NCBI RefSeq assembly: GCF_019933235.1
Contig: NZ_CP082945.1
Span: forward strand, 6,423,501-6,487,500
Reading direction: 5' to 3'
DNA length: 64,000 nucleotides
Source: Streptomyces angustmyceticus
GTDB taxonomy: Bacteria; Actinomycetota; Actinomycetes; Streptomycetales; Streptomycetaceae
The translations under genes were made by a program, and so were the position numbers. Under the pieces are notes generated by a model. The model was not told where the DNA came from, ran no database searches, and was given only the letters and a program-made list of their open reading frames with translations. Below are positions 17,383-25,906 of the stretch, piece by piece (position 1 is the stretch's first letter; every line of letters begins with the position of its first letter).

Positions 17383-17400
17383 ATGCCGACTAGTCGGTAT
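17383..17400. promoter_or_regulatory. Putative TetR-type operator 2
   Basis: ATGCCGACTAGTCGGTAT, 16 of 18 positions dyad-symmetric with a perfect CCGACTAGTCGG core, lies just upstream of the leftward APH/acyl-CoA dehydrogenase operon. On the other strand it reads ATACCGACTAGTCGGCAT, sharing its first half with the site at 10080-10097. Confidence 0.6.
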
Positions 17401-17502
17401 GGCGTCCAGTGCCGGAGCGTGGGGCGTCGGTCACCCGAGTACTTCCCGCCACACCGGGCCGCCCCGGCCGCCCCCGTCCCGCTCCCGCGCCGCCGCCCGC
17501 GC

Positions 17503-18561
17503 TCAGGCGTGGCACGCCATCGGCACCCCGCCGTTCATCACCGTCATGTCGCCGAACCCGGCCGCCAGGTCGAGCGGGGCGCCCGGCGCGGTGCCCGCCA
17601 GCTCCGCGTACGCCCGGTGCAGGTTCGCCACCAGCCGCTCGCTCTCGGCCAGCTCGGCGAACGGGCCGAGGTCCGCCTCCCGGGCCACCTCCAGCGGCGT
17701 ACGCCCGGCCGCCCGGCCCTCCCGCGCCAGCCGGCCGACGAACTCCAGATAGCGCTCGATGCCGTCGTACACCTCGGGTCCGGTCACCGGACCGTGCCCG
17801 GGGACGACGGTGACCGCGTCCAGGGTGCGCAGCAGCCGCAGCGCCCGCAGCGATCCGGACAGCGACCCCATGAAGACGAACGGGGTCCCGCCGTGGAAGA
17901 CCAGGTCGCCGGTGAAGACGATGCGCTCGCGCGGCAGCCAGACGATGGTGTCGCCGGTCGTGTGCGCCACGCCCGGGTGGATCAGCCGCACCTCGATGTC
18001 CCCGACGTGCAGGGCCAGCTCGTCGGTGTAGGTGACCTCCGGCGCCGCCAGGCGGATGTCGCCGTACTCCACCTCGGGCCACACCGCGTGCAGCTGCCGC
18101 CCGGCGGCCAGCAGTTCCCGGCGGCAGGAGGCGTGCCCGACGACCGTCGCCTCCGGCGCGAAGACGCAGTTGCCGTAGGTGTGGTCGCCGTGGTGGTGGG
18201 TGTTGACCACCATCCGGGGCGCGGGCGCGCCGCTCTCGGCGATCCGATGGCGCAGCAGGCGCGCCCGCCGCTCGGTGGCGGCGGTGTCCACGACCAGCGT
18301 GGCGTCCCCGTCGGTGACGAAGCCCGCGTTGTTCAGGCACCAGCCGCCGTCCGGCTGGACGAAGGCGTGGACGCCGGCGGCCAGTTCGGTGAGGTAGGGC
18401 TCGGGGACGGCGGGTTCCCCGGCGGGTGGCGCGTCCGCGGGGGTCCCGGCGCCGGACGGGGGTGCCGCCTCCGGACCGGGGGCGCCGGGCCCGGTGGGCC
18501 GGGCCGCCGGGGGCGGTACGGGGGTCCGGGCCGGCGTGTTCCGTGCTGCCGAGTCGCCCAT
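17503..18561 (-). CDS. MBL-fold metallo-hydrolase
   Basis: A 352-residue protein. The first 50 residues are a proline/alanine-rich disordered leader, and the catalytic domain follows. The metal motif is THHHGDHTYGN, with later ligands in HTTGDTI, FTGDLVFHG and PGHGP, the standard metallo-beta-lactamase pattern for a binuclear site. The substrate is not evident; related proteins include quinoprotein-relay SoxH-like and cyclase-like hydrolases. The long leader suggests the true start may be further in, but GTG/ATG candidates there are not clearly better. Confidence 0.82.
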   Translation of the reverse strand: MGDSAARNTPARTPVPPPAARPTGPGAPGPEAAPPSGAGTPADAPPAGEPAVPEPYLTELAAGVHAFVQPDGGWCLNNAGFVTDGDATLVVDTAATERRARLLRHRIAESGAPAPRMVVNTHHHGDHTYGNCVFAPEATVVGHASCRRELLAAGRQLHAVWPEVEYGDIRLAAPEVTYTDELALHVGDIEVRLIHPGVAHTTGDTIVWLPRERIVFTGDLVFHGGTPFVFMGSLSGSLRALRLLRTLDAVTVVPGHGPVTGPEVYDGIERYLEFVGRLAREGRAAGRTPLEVAREADLGPFAELAESERLVANLHRAYAELAGTAPGAPLDLAAGFGDMTVMNGGVPMACHA

Positions 18562-18690
18562 GCGGGTGTGCCTCCTCGTCCGGTGGTTCCTCGTTCCCGC
18601 TGCCGGGGCGGGAGTCGGGCCCGCTCCGGGATCGCGAGGGTCGCGTCACCGTACCTCCGCCGCCCGCACCGGCCGGCCCCGCGCCCCGCC

Positions 18691-19053
18691 TCAGTGCCCG
18701 GGCCGCGCCAGGATCACCGCGCCGCACAGCGCCAGCGCGGCGGTGCAGCCGCCCAGCAGCACCGCCGTGCGCGCGGACAGACCCGGCGGCCGGCCGGTGG
18801 CCATGGCCCGCATGCGGCGGTGCGCGAGCGCCACGAAGCCGGTCCACAGCAGCCCGGTCAGCACCGTCAGGGCCACCTCCGCCGCTCCCGGGGCCGCGCT
18901 GCGCAGCAGCTGACGGGCGGCCAGCACCGCGACCGCCGTGGCGGACAGCGTCGTGCGCCGCCACGCCAGCCGGGTCCGCTCCGGCTGCAGCCCGGGGTCC
19001 CGGTCGGGGGCCGGACGCGGCGCCCCGGCGTCCGGGGGCGTGTGGCCCGCCAT
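18691..19053 (-). CDS. DUF202 membrane protein (short form)
   Basis: A 120-residue protein with the DUF202 hallmark GLQPERTRLAWRRT before three hydrophobic segments. The gene lies 3 bp after the stop of a second DUF202/YidH-type gene, an arrangement common in actinobacteria. Both are inner-membrane proteins without an established biochemical role. Confidence 0.82.
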   Translation of the reverse strand: MAGHTPPDAGAPRPAPDRDPGLQPERTRLAWRRTTLSATAVAVLAARQLLRSAAPGAAEVALTVLTGLLWTGFVALAHRRMRAMATGRPPGLSARTAVLLGGCTAALALCGAVILARPGH

Positions 19054-19056
19054 CGG

Positions 19057-19467
19057 CTAGGTGGTCCGGCCCAGGAGGACCAGCACGACCATCGCCACCG
19101 CCAGGACGCCGACGCCCAGCGCCAGCGCCGTGGGGAAGCGGGTGACCGGCAGGTCCTCGCCGCGCCGCATCGCGCGCTCGCAGCGCACCCAGTGGTTGAC
19201 CGCCCGCAGCGCACACAGCGCGCCGCCGACCAGCAGGACGACGGTGAACGTCACCCGCAGCCCCTGGTGCAGCCGCGGCAGGAACTGGTCCACCGCGAAG
19301 CCGCCGCCGATCAGCGCCAGCCCGGTGCGCAGCCAGGCGAGGAAGGTGCGTTCGTTGGCGAGCGAGAAGCGGTAGTCGGGGGTCGTACCCTCCTCGCGGA
19401 CCCGCGCCGGCGAGCACCACAGCCGGACGGCCGCGCCGGCCGACCGCAGCGCATCGGTGAGGATCAT
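19057..19467 (-). CDS. YidH-like DUF202 membrane protein
   Basis: A 136-residue protein with YRFSLANERTFLAWLRTGLA, the YidH/DUF202 signature, followed by three predicted membrane spans ending LVLLGRTT. It is translated just ahead of the shorter DUF202 gene. The two are probably co-expressed and may form a heteromeric complex, which is inference. Confidence 0.85.
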   Translation of the reverse strand: MILTDALRSAGAAVRLWCSPARVREEGTTPDYRFSLANERTFLAWLRTGLALIGGGFAVDQFLPRLHQGLRVTFTVVLLVGGALCALRAVNHWVRCERAMRRGEDLPVTRFPTALALGVGVLAVAMVVLVLLGRTT

Positions 19468-19510
19468 GGCCGAAACCCTATCGGCCGGCCGGTGACCTGC
19501 CCGGGGCGCA

Positions 19511-20053
19511 TCAGAACTCCCCCGCCTCCCGCCGGGCCAGCAGCTCCCGGTAGGCGGCGAGCCCGTCCGGCGTCCACGGCCACTCGTCCAGCCGCCGGGC
19601 GAGCTCCTCCTCGGTCAGGAAGGCGGACCAGTCGATCTCCGACTCCTGCGGGGCGACCGGCACGGTGCAGCGCACCTGGTAGACGGCGGACCACCAGGTG
19701 TGCTCGGGCGTCTCGTAGAGGAACTTGAACAGCGGCTGCGGCGGCGCCAGCCCCTGGACCCCCAGCTCCTCCTCGGCCTCGCGCAGCGCCGCCTGGTCGT
19801 AGGTCTCGCCGGCGCCGACCACCCCGCCCACGAACATGTCGTAGTGCGAGGGGAAGACGAGCTTCTGCGGGGTGCGGCGGTGGACGAAGATCCGGTCCGC
19901 CTCGTCCCGGGCGAGGACGAACGCGCAGCGGGTGCGCATCCTGCGGGCGTAGCTCTCGCCGCGTGGGGCCTGCCCCACGACCTGATCGTTCTCGTCGACG
20001 ATGTCGAGGATCTCGTCCGCGTTGAGCGGTTGCTGATCGGTCATGGGAGCCAT
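19511..20053 (-). CDS. Nudix hydrolase (IDI-like)
   Basis: A 180-residue protein with a complete Nudix box, GGVVGAGETYDQAALREAEEELGV (positions about 77-100, with the conserved REAEEEL metal-binding helix). The opening DEILDIVDENDQVVGQAPRGE resembles isopentenyl-diphosphate isomerase and YfcD-type hydrolases. It probably removes a pyrophosphate-linked moiety in the cytoplasm; the substrate is open. Start 20053 is preferred over 20044 because a GGGTGG lies at the right distance. Confidence 0.87.
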   Translation of the reverse strand: MAPMTDQQPLNADEILDIVDENDQVVGQAPRGESYARRMRTRCAFVLARDEADRIFVHRRTPQKLVFPSHYDMFVGGVVGAGETYDQAALREAEEELGVQGLAPPQPLFKFLYETPEHTWWSAVYQVRCTVPVAPQESEIDWSAFLTEEELARRLDEWPWTPDGLAAYRELLARREAGEF

Positions 20054-20095
20054 GCAACCACCCGGCCGCGTCGCAGCACCCGCCGGGCGGCCGGC

Positions 20096-20989
20096 TCAGT
20101 GCGGCTGCAGCTCCCGCACGCTCTCCCGCCGGCCGGACCCCGGCGGCATCGCCGGATGGCTGCCGATCAGCACGATGCCCGCGACGACGGCCACGATGCC
20201 GGTCACCTCCCACGCCAGCGCCGCGGGCGTCACCTGCAGCCGGTCGCCCAGGAACCCGACCCCGCAGGCGATGCCGGCCAGCGGCTGGGCGGCGGTCAGC
20301 GCGGGCAGCGAGAGCCGCAGCGGCGCCGACTCGAAGGCGCTCTGGACGAGCACCAGCGCCAGCACACCGAGCACGACGATGGCGTACGGCTGCCAGCTGG
20401 TGAGCAGGGCCGTCCAGCCGCCCTCGCCGAAGTGCTCCCCGCTGATCCGGGTCAGCGCGTCCTGCAGGCCGTATATCAGCCCCGCCGCGACGCCCAGCAG
20501 GGCGGCCTCCAGGCTCACATGGACCCGCTCCCGCTTGGCGACCGCGGCCAGCAGCAGCGCGATGCCCAGCACCATCCCCATGATCAGCCACTGCCAGAGG
20601 TGATCGGTGCTGCGCTGCCCGCCCTGCGGACGCCCGGCCACGATGAAGGCCGTCACCCCGCCCGCCAGCAGCCACAGCCCGGCCCAGCCGCTCCGGCCGA
20701 GCCGCTGCCGGGTCAGCCGCCGCGACAGCGCCATGGCGAACAGCAGGTTGGTCGCCAGCAGGGGCTCCACCAGAGTGATGTCGCCCATCCCCAGCGCCAT
20801 CGCGCCGAGTGCCATCCCGACCACCATCAGGCCGATACCGGCCAGCCACAGCGGCATCCGCACCAGGTCGAGGAGCAGGCGCACCGAGAGGAAGTCCTTC
20901 ATCGGAGCGTGCTGCGCCGCGGCCTGCTGAAACACGAAACCGAGTCCCAGACAGCAGGCCGCTCCAAGGGCGAGCAGTATCACCGTCAC
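20096..20989 (-). CDS. DMT superfamily transporter (EamA/NIPA-like)
   Basis: A 297-residue protein with nine to ten hydrophobic segments in two repeats, the layout of drug/metabolite transporters. The segment GMGDITLVEPLLATNLLFAMAL fits the NIPA/EamA group. Start GTG 20989 has GAGG six nucleotides upstream; the longer open frame adds a proline-rich hydrophilic stretch that does not look like this family. The substrate is unknown (Mg2+ is reported for eukaryotic NIPA proteins). Confidence 0.8.
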   Translation of the reverse strand: MTVILLALGAACCLGLGFVFQQAAAQHAPMKDFLSVRLLLDLVRMPLWLAGIGLMVVGMALGAMALGMGDITLVEPLLATNLLFAMALSRRLTRQRLGRSGWAGLWLLAGGVTAFIVAGRPQGGQRSTDHLWQWLIMGMVLGIALLLAAVAKRERVHVSLEAALLGVAAGLIYGLQDALTRISGEHFGEGGWTALLTSWQPYAIVVLGVLALVLVQSAFESAPLRLSLPALTAAQPLAGIACGVGFLGDRLQVTPAALAWEVTGIVAVVAGIVLIGSHPAMPPGSGRRESVRELQPH

Positions 20990-21114
20990 GTCGCACCTCG
21001 TATCGGGGGGCGGGGGATGCGCCTGAGGATAGTCATCCGGCGGCGGGCGTGGCGTGGCCCTGGTCACCCACCATTCTCCCGCGCGCCCTCGTGTACCGCC
21101 CGGTAACCAGGTGG

Positions 21115-21143
21115 TTGACGCGGCAGTCGGGTGCGCTGAGGAT
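21115..21143 (+). promoter_or_regulatory. Candidate housekeeping promoter for the flavoprotein gene
   Basis: TTGACG (21115-21120) and GAGGAT (21138-21143) are separated by 17 bp, which would start transcription near 21150, about 45 bp before the ATG at 21196. Confidence 0.45.
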
Positions 21144-21195
21144 CGTTCCACCAGGCGGCCGGGGCGCCCGGCGTCCCCGTGGAGGAGAAGCTGAG

Positions 21196-22851
21196 ATGGC
21201 GTACGACGCTGATGTGATCGTGATCGGAGCGGGGCTCGCGGGGCTGGCGGCCACCGCGGAGCTGGTGGACGCCGGACGGAAGGTGATCCTCCTCGACCAG
21301 GAACCCGAACAGTCCCTCGGCGGGCAGGCCCACTGGTCGTTCGGCGGCCTCTTCCTGGTGGACTCGCCCGAGCAGCGCCGGCTGCGGATCCGCGACAGCC
21401 ACGACCTGGCCTGGCAGGACTGGCTGGGCACCGCGGGCTTCGACCGGCCCGAGGACCACTGGCCGCGCAAGTGGGCCGCGGCCTACGTCGACTTCGCGGC
21501 CGGCGAGAAGCGCGCCTGGCTGCACCGGCAGGGCGTACGGCTCTTCCCCGTCGTCGGCTGGGCCGAACGCGGCGGCTACGACGCGACCGGGCACGGCAAC
21601 TCCGTGCCCCGCTTCCACATCACCTGGGGCACCGGGCCCGGTCTGGTGGCGCCGTTCGAGCGGCGGGTGCGGGCCGGGGTGGCCCGCGGCCTGGTGGAGC
21701 TGCGGTTCCGCCACCGGGTGACCGGGCTGTCGCGCACCGGCGGGAGCGTGGACACCGTCAGCGGCGAGGTCCTGGAGCCCTCGGACGCCGAGCGCGGCAG
21801 GCCCAGCAGCCGTGAGGTGGCCGGCGCCTTCGAACTCAAGGCGCAGGCCGTGATCGTCACCTCGGGCGGCATCGGCGGCAATCACGACCTGGTGCGCGCC
21901 AACTGGCCCGAACGGCTCGGCAGGCCCCCGCGCCGGATGCTGTCCGGGGTGCCCGCGCATGTGGACGGCAAGATGCTGGGCATCGCCGAGGCGGCCGGCG
22001 CCCGGCTCATCAACCGCGACCGGATGTGGCACTACACCGAGGGCATCGACAACTGGAACCCCGTCTGGCCGCTGCACGGCATCCGGATCCTGTCCGGCCC
22101 GTCCCCGCTGTGGCTCGACGCCCGCGGCAAGCGCCTGCCGGTGCCGCTGTTCCCCGGCTTCGACACCCTGGGCACGCTGGAGCACATCACGCGCACCGGC
22201 CACGACCACACCTGGTTCGTGCTCACCCAGAAGATCATCGAGAAGGAGTTCACCCTCTCCGGCTCCGAGCAGAACCCCGACCTGACCGGCAAGAGCGTCC
22301 GCGGCGTGCTGGGCCGGGCCAGGGCCGGCGCGCCGGGGCCGGTGCGGGCGTTCATGGACCACGGCGCCGACTTCATCGTCGAGCGGTCCCCGGACGACCT
22401 GGTGCGGCGGATGAACGAGCTGACCGGCGAGCCGCTGATATCCCCGGACGTGCTGCGCCGCGAGATGGTGGCGCGCGACCGGGAGATCGCCCACTCCTTC
22501 ACCAAGGACCTCCAGGTCACCGCGATGCGCGGCGCCCGCAAGTACCTCGGCGACCGCCTGATCCGCACCGCCGCGCCGCACCGGCTGCTCGACCCCAAGG
22601 CCGGCCCGCTGATCGCCGTACGGCTGAACATCCTCACCCGCAAGACGCTCGGCGGCCTGGAGACCGACCTCTCCTCGCGGGTGCTGACCGACGACGGCGC
22701 GCCCCTGCCGGGCGTGTACGCGGCGGGCGAGGCGGCCGGGTTCGGCGGCGGCGGGGTGCACGGCTACCGCTCGCTGGAGGGCACCTTCCTCGGCGGCTGC
22801 CTCTTCTCCGGCCGGACGGCGGGGCGCGCGGCGGCGCGGGCGGTGTCCTGA
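21196..22851 (+). CDS. FAD-binding dehydrogenase (KSTD/fumarate reductase-like)
   Basis: A 551-residue flavoprotein with an N-terminal dinucleotide motif VIVIGAGLAGLAATAEL and the substrate-side GGQAHWSFGGLFLVDSPEQ. The C-terminal GVYAAGEAAGFGGGGVHGYR and LEGTFLGGCLFSGR form the second FAD-binding segment. It belongs to the family annotated FAD-binding dehydrogenase, related to 3-ketosteroid 1-dehydrogenase and fumarate reductase flavoprotein subunits. The natural substrate is not known. The ATG has a strong GGAGGAGAAG site. A 14-bp hairpin follows at 22899-22930. Confidence 0.88.
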   Translation: MAYDADVIVIGAGLAGLAATAELVDAGRKVILLDQEPEQSLGGQAHWSFGGLFLVDSPEQRRLRIRDSHDLAWQDWLGTAGFDRPEDHWPRKWAAAYVDFAAGEKRAWLHRQGVRLFPVVGWAERGGYDATGHGNSVPRFHITWGTGPGLVAPFERRVRAGVARGLVELRFRHRVTGLSRTGGSVDTVSGEVLEPSDAERGRPSSREVAGAFELKAQAVIVTSGGIGGNHDLVRANWPERLGRPPRRMLSGVPAHVDGKMLGIAEAAGARLINRDRMWHYTEGIDNWNPVWPLHGIRILSGPSPLWLDARGKRLPVPLFPGFDTLGTLEHITRTGHDHTWFVLTQKIIEKEFTLSGSEQNPDLTGKSVRGVLGRARAGAPGPVRAFMDHGADFIVERSPDDLVRRMNELTGEPLISPDVLRREMVARDREIAHSFTKDLQVTAMRGARKYLGDRLIRTAAPHRLLDPKAGPLIAVRLNILTRKTLGGLETDLSSRVLTDDGAPLPGVYAAGEAAGFGGGGVHGYRSLEGTFLGGCLFSGRTAGRAAARAVS

Positions 22852-22898
22852 CGGGCGGGCGTACGGGGGAGGGGCGGCCGGCGGGCGGGGCGTACGGG

Positions 22899-22930
22899 GG
22901 GCGCCGGGCCGGAGAACCGGGCCGGCGCCC
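22899..22930 (+). terminator. Hairpin after the flavoprotein gene
   Basis: Arms GGGCGCCGGGCCGG and CCGGGCCGGCGCCC (13 of 14 paired) around AGAA, 47 bp after the stop. Confidence 0.7.
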
Positions 22931-23193
22931 GCGGGGCGGCGCGTGCGCGGCCCGCGGGCCCCGTGGCCATCCGGTCGTTCGTTCCCTTCCGCGGACGAAT
23001 CGGGGCGGCGGATCCGGCCATTCCCCTTCTCGTCTTGACGCGGAGCTCTGCGTGCCGCTTTGCTGTGCGTGATGACTGGTGCGGACCAAGCCATCACCCT
23101 CTGTAGAGGTGCGCGCGGATCCGGTCCCAGCCCGCCGAGGACGACTCGGTGCGGTGGGGCGAGAGGTGCGGCGCGCCATGGAGCCCTTGACCC
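22931..23193. other. Remainder of a 342-bp gene-free gap
   Basis: After the terminator, the gap 22852-23193 holds the upstream region of the TTA-containing gene. TTGACG occurs at about 23036 but no convincing -10 hexamer sits 16-19 bp downstream. I see no small gene or repeat there. Confidence 0.4.
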
Positions 23194-24180
23194 GTGATGT
23201 CGATTACCCCCTTGCCGCCGACCCCGCCACCCCTCGAACGCGTCCCCTGCCCGGACGTCCCGGTGCTCCCACCGGCCCTGGACGACACCCAACTGGCCAT
23301 CGCCGCCGACGCGTTGGCGCTCGGCCAGTGGGTGCGGGTGCGCACCCTGCTCGCCGAGACCGGCGAGGACTGGGATCTGCGCGGCCACCGATTAACCGTG
23401 CTGGCCACCTGCCCCGGCAGTGCCGCCTGGGCCGGCGACTGGCAGCTCGCCGAGCCCGACAACGGCGACGCCGCCACCCTCCTGGCCCTCGCCACCGTCC
23501 ACCTCGCCCTGCGCGGCGAGAGCGACGCCCGAGCCGCCGCCGACGCCTGTGCCGCCGCCGCCCGGCTGCTGCCCGACGACCCCACCCCCTGGCTCGGCGC
23601 GCTGATCCTCGCCCGCCGCACCGGCACCCCGCACCAACGGGCCCACGCCTTCCACCAGGTACGCGCCCGCCACCGCGACCACCACCACGCCCACCACCTG
23701 ATGACCGCCGCCCTGGCCGAACAGGGCCCGGCCGCCACCGACGACCCGCGGCACCCCGCCCACGCCTTCGCGGCCCGCGCGGCCGCACGCGCCCCCGCCG
23801 ACTCCCCGCTCGCCCTCCTCCCGGTCGTGGCGCACGCCGAGCGCTACCGCGTCCTCGCCGCCGAGGGCCTGGCACCCCCCGACCCGGCGGACTGGGCCCA
23901 CTGGTCCACCCGGCGCGCCCGGCAGGTCCTGCAGGCCGCCGTCGACTGGTGGCTGGAGTGGGAGGGCGAGGAGCACCCGCGCCGCAAGATCGATCTCAAC
24001 TTCCTCGCCCACGCCGCGTTCCACCAGGGGCGGATGGCCGAGGCCGCCGCGCTGTTCCAGCGGATCGGCCCGCACCCCACGCGCGCCCCCTGGTCGTACC
24101 CGGGCCGCGACGGCACGGACGCGTTCCGGGCCGCACGGGCCCTCGCACTCCGCGGCGCCGGGGAGCCCGCGTCCCCGTGA
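23194..24180 (+). CDS. Hypothetical TPR-like protein with a TTA codon
   Basis: A 328-residue soluble protein of unknown function. It is helical and alanine-rich, with repeated short helices resembling tetratricopeptide-type packing (LLALATVHLALRGESDARAA, then PWLGALILARRTGTP, and FHQGRMAEAAALFQRIG near the end). A histidine-rich segment, RARHRDHHHAHHLM, lies near residue 155. The proline-rich N-terminus starts at GTG 23194 or ATG 23197. The leucine in GHRLTVLAT is encoded by TTA (23392-23394), so translation probably depends on the bldA tRNA and is developmentally timed. A hairpin follows 36 bp after the stop. Confidence 0.75.
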   Translation: MMSITPLPPTPPPLERVPCPDVPVLPPALDDTQLAIAADALALGQWVRVRTLLAETGEDWDLRGHRLTVLATCPGSAAWAGDWQLAEPDNGDAATLLALATVHLALRGESDARAAADACAAAARLLPDDPTPWLGALILARRTGTPHQRAHAFHQVRARHRDHHHAHHLMTAALAEQGPAATDDPRHPAHAFAARAAARAPADSPLALLPVVAHAERYRVLAAEGLAPPDPADWAHWSTRRARQVLQAAVDWWLEWEGEEHPRRKIDLNFLAHAAFHQGRMAEAAALFQRIGPHPTRAPWSYPGRDGTDAFRAARALALRGAGEPASP

Positions 24181-24215
24181 GCCCCTGACCCCGCGCACCG
24201 ATGACGAAAGTCTGA

Positions 24216-24243
24216 CGCCGGGGCCGGGACGCTGGCCCCGGCG
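24216..24243 (+). terminator. Hairpin between the TPR-like and molybdoenzyme genes
   Basis: A perfect 10-bp inverted repeat (CGCCGGGGCC and GGCCCCGGCG) with an 8-nt loop. It ends only 24 bp before the GTG at 24268, so any promoter for the next gene must lie in or next to it. Confidence 0.7.
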
Positions 24244-24267
24244 GCCACGGGGTGTTCGAATCGGAGG

Positions 24268-25017
24268 GTGACCAAGGACGCGAACCGGCCCCGCGCGGCG
24301 GGCGGCGAGGACGGGCACGGCATCCCCGTGGGCCGCCGTGTGGTGCTCGGCATGCTCGCCGCCGGTGCCGCGGGCGTCGCCGCCGCCCCCTTCCTGCAGA
24401 GCGCCTACGACAGCACCCTCGGCGCCGCCGCACAGCGGGACCCCACCGGCCTGACCGGTCTGCTCCCGGGCGGCGGCGGATTCCGCTACTACTCCGTGAC
24501 CGGCTCCGTACCGGCCAAGGACGCGCACACCTACCGCCTCACCGTCGACGGCCTGGTCCGCCACCGGGCCGCCCTGAGCCTGGCCGACCTGCGCCGGCTG
24601 CCGCAGACCCGGATCGTCCGCGACGTCCAGTGCGTCACCGGCTGGCGGGTGCCCGCCACCCCCTTCGAGGGCGTACGCCTCTCCGCCCTCCTCGACGCCG
24701 CGGGTGTCCGCCCCGGGGCCAGGGCCGTCCGCTTCACCTGCTTCGACGGCGCCTACAGCGAGTCCCTCACCCTCGAACAGGCCCGCCGCGACGACGTCCT
24801 GGTCGCCCTGCGGATGCAGGACAAGCCGCTCGCCCACGCCCACGGCGGCCCGGTGCGCCTCTACGTCGCGCCCATGTACTTCTACAAGTCGGCGAAGTGG
24901 CTCTCCGGCATCACGGTCACCGACCAGGTCCGGCCCGGCTATTGGGAGAACCTCGGATATGACGTCGACGCCTGGGTCGGCCGGTCGAACGGACGCGACG
25001 ATGCCCCGACCGTCTGA
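24268..25017 (+). CDS. Exported molybdopterin-dependent oxidoreductase (YedY/MsrP-like)
   Basis: A 249-residue protein of the sulfite-oxidase fold. A twin-arginine-type signal lies near residues 23-45 (VGRRVVLGMLAAGAAGVAAA). Cys122 in VQCVTGW is the expected molybdenum-coordinating cysteine, and the C-terminal LYVAPMYFYKSAKWLSGI is typical. It overlaps the next gene, a cytochrome b-type membrane protein, by 17 bp, giving a YedYZ-like pair where electrons pass from the membrane to an extracytoplasmic reductase. The GTG start is directly preceded by GGAGG without spacing, so initiation may be leaderless or at a slightly different codon. Confidence 0.85.
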   Translation: MTKDANRPRAAGGEDGHGIPVGRRVVLGMLAAGAAGVAAAPFLQSAYDSTLGAAAQRDPTGLTGLLPGGGGFRYYSVTGSVPAKDAHTYRLTVDGLVRHRAALSLADLRRLPQTRIVRDVQCVTGWRVPATPFEGVRLSALLDAAGVRPGARAVRFTCFDGAYSESLTLEQARRDDVLVALRMQDKPLAHAHGGPVRLYVAPMYFYKSAKWLSGITVTDQVRPGYWENLGYDVDAWVGRSNGRDDAPTV

Positions 25018-25717
25018 GGCCCGGCCCGCACCGGCCGCCCCCCGGCCCCGCGTCCGCCGCTTCACCCCCGCCGAGCACCGGGTGCACCGCGCCACCGCCA
25101 CCCTGATGGCCGTCTGCGTCCTCACCGCGGGCTGCCTCTACCTCCCCTTCCTCGCCGAACTCGTCGGCCGCCGCGCCCTGGTGGTCACCCTCCACGAGTG
25201 GTCCGGCCTCCTGCTGCCCGTCCCGCTGCTGCTGGGCCTCGGCTCCCGCGCCCTGCGCGCCGACCTCACCCGCCTCAACCGCTACGGCCCGCACGACCGC
25301 CAGTGGCTGCGCGCCGCACTGCGCCGCAGGGGCGGCCGCCCGGCCGGAAAGTTCAACGCCGGACAGAAGCTCTACGCCGCCTGGATCGCCGGCGCGGTGC
25401 TGGTGATGCTCGGCACCGGCCTGCTGATGTGGTTCCCCCACCTCGCGCCGCTCCTCTGGCGCACCGGCGCCACCTTCGTCCACGACTGGCTGGCGCTCGC
25501 GGTCGTCCTGGTGATTTCCGGCCACGTATGGAGGGCCTACGGCGACCCCGAGTCCCGCCGCGGCCTGCGCACCGGCACCGTCGATGCCCGATGGGCCCGC
25601 CGGGAACACCCGTTGTGGGTGCCGGAGGAGGCCGAGGGGCGGGCGGGGGAGCCGGGGGAGGACGGGCGCGGGGACGGCGGGCACACCGGGGACCGCGGAC
25701 CGCGGCCGGCTGTTTGA
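25001..25717 (+). CDS. Cytochrome b/b6-domain membrane protein
   Basis: A 238-residue protein with four hydrophobic segments (TLMAVCVLTAGCLYLPFL, LLLPVPLLLGLGSRAL, AGAVLVMLGTGLLMWF, LALAVVLVISGHVW). Histidines in EHRVHRA, LHEWSG, VHDWLA and SGHVW could bind b-type hemes, as in formate dehydrogenase gamma and thiosulfate reductase subunits. The start ATG lies inside the end of the molybdoenzyme gene, so the two are translationally coupled and this is its likely membrane electron donor or acceptor. The C-terminal 40 residues are glycine/glutamate-rich and disordered. Confidence 0.82.
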   Translation: MPRPSEARPAPAAPRPRVRRFTPAEHRVHRATATLMAVCVLTAGCLYLPFLAELVGRRALVVTLHEWSGLLLPVPLLLGLGSRALRADLTRLNRYGPHDRQWLRAALRRRGGRPAGKFNAGQKLYAAWIAGAVLVMLGTGLLMWFPHLAPLLWRTGATFVHDWLALAVVLVISGHVWRAYGDPESRRGLRTGTVDARWARREHPLWVPEEAEGRAGEPGEDGRGDGGHTGDRGPRPAV

Positions 25718-25906
25718 CGCCGACGGGGCACGATTTCGCGCCGGATTCCCCGCGGACCGCCACCCGGCCCCCGCACACCTGTGCCCATGCCCCATGATCG
25801 GCGTACGGCGGTGCCCCGGCACCGATGAGGGTCCGGATGCCCCGTGGAGGACGGCCGGTTGCCGGACCCGCCGCGTTCCCCGCTCACCGGAAGAAGGACG
25901 ACAGAC

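Noticed and set aside
15104..17752. An open frame of about 880 codons opposite the acyl-CoA dehydrogenase and kinase genes
   Set aside because: It is antisense to two proteins with complete catalytic motifs and has no coherent fold of its own.
23036..23060. TTGACG as the promoter of the TTA-containing gene
   Set aside because: No -10-like hexamer occurs at an acceptable distance, so the promoter is not identified.
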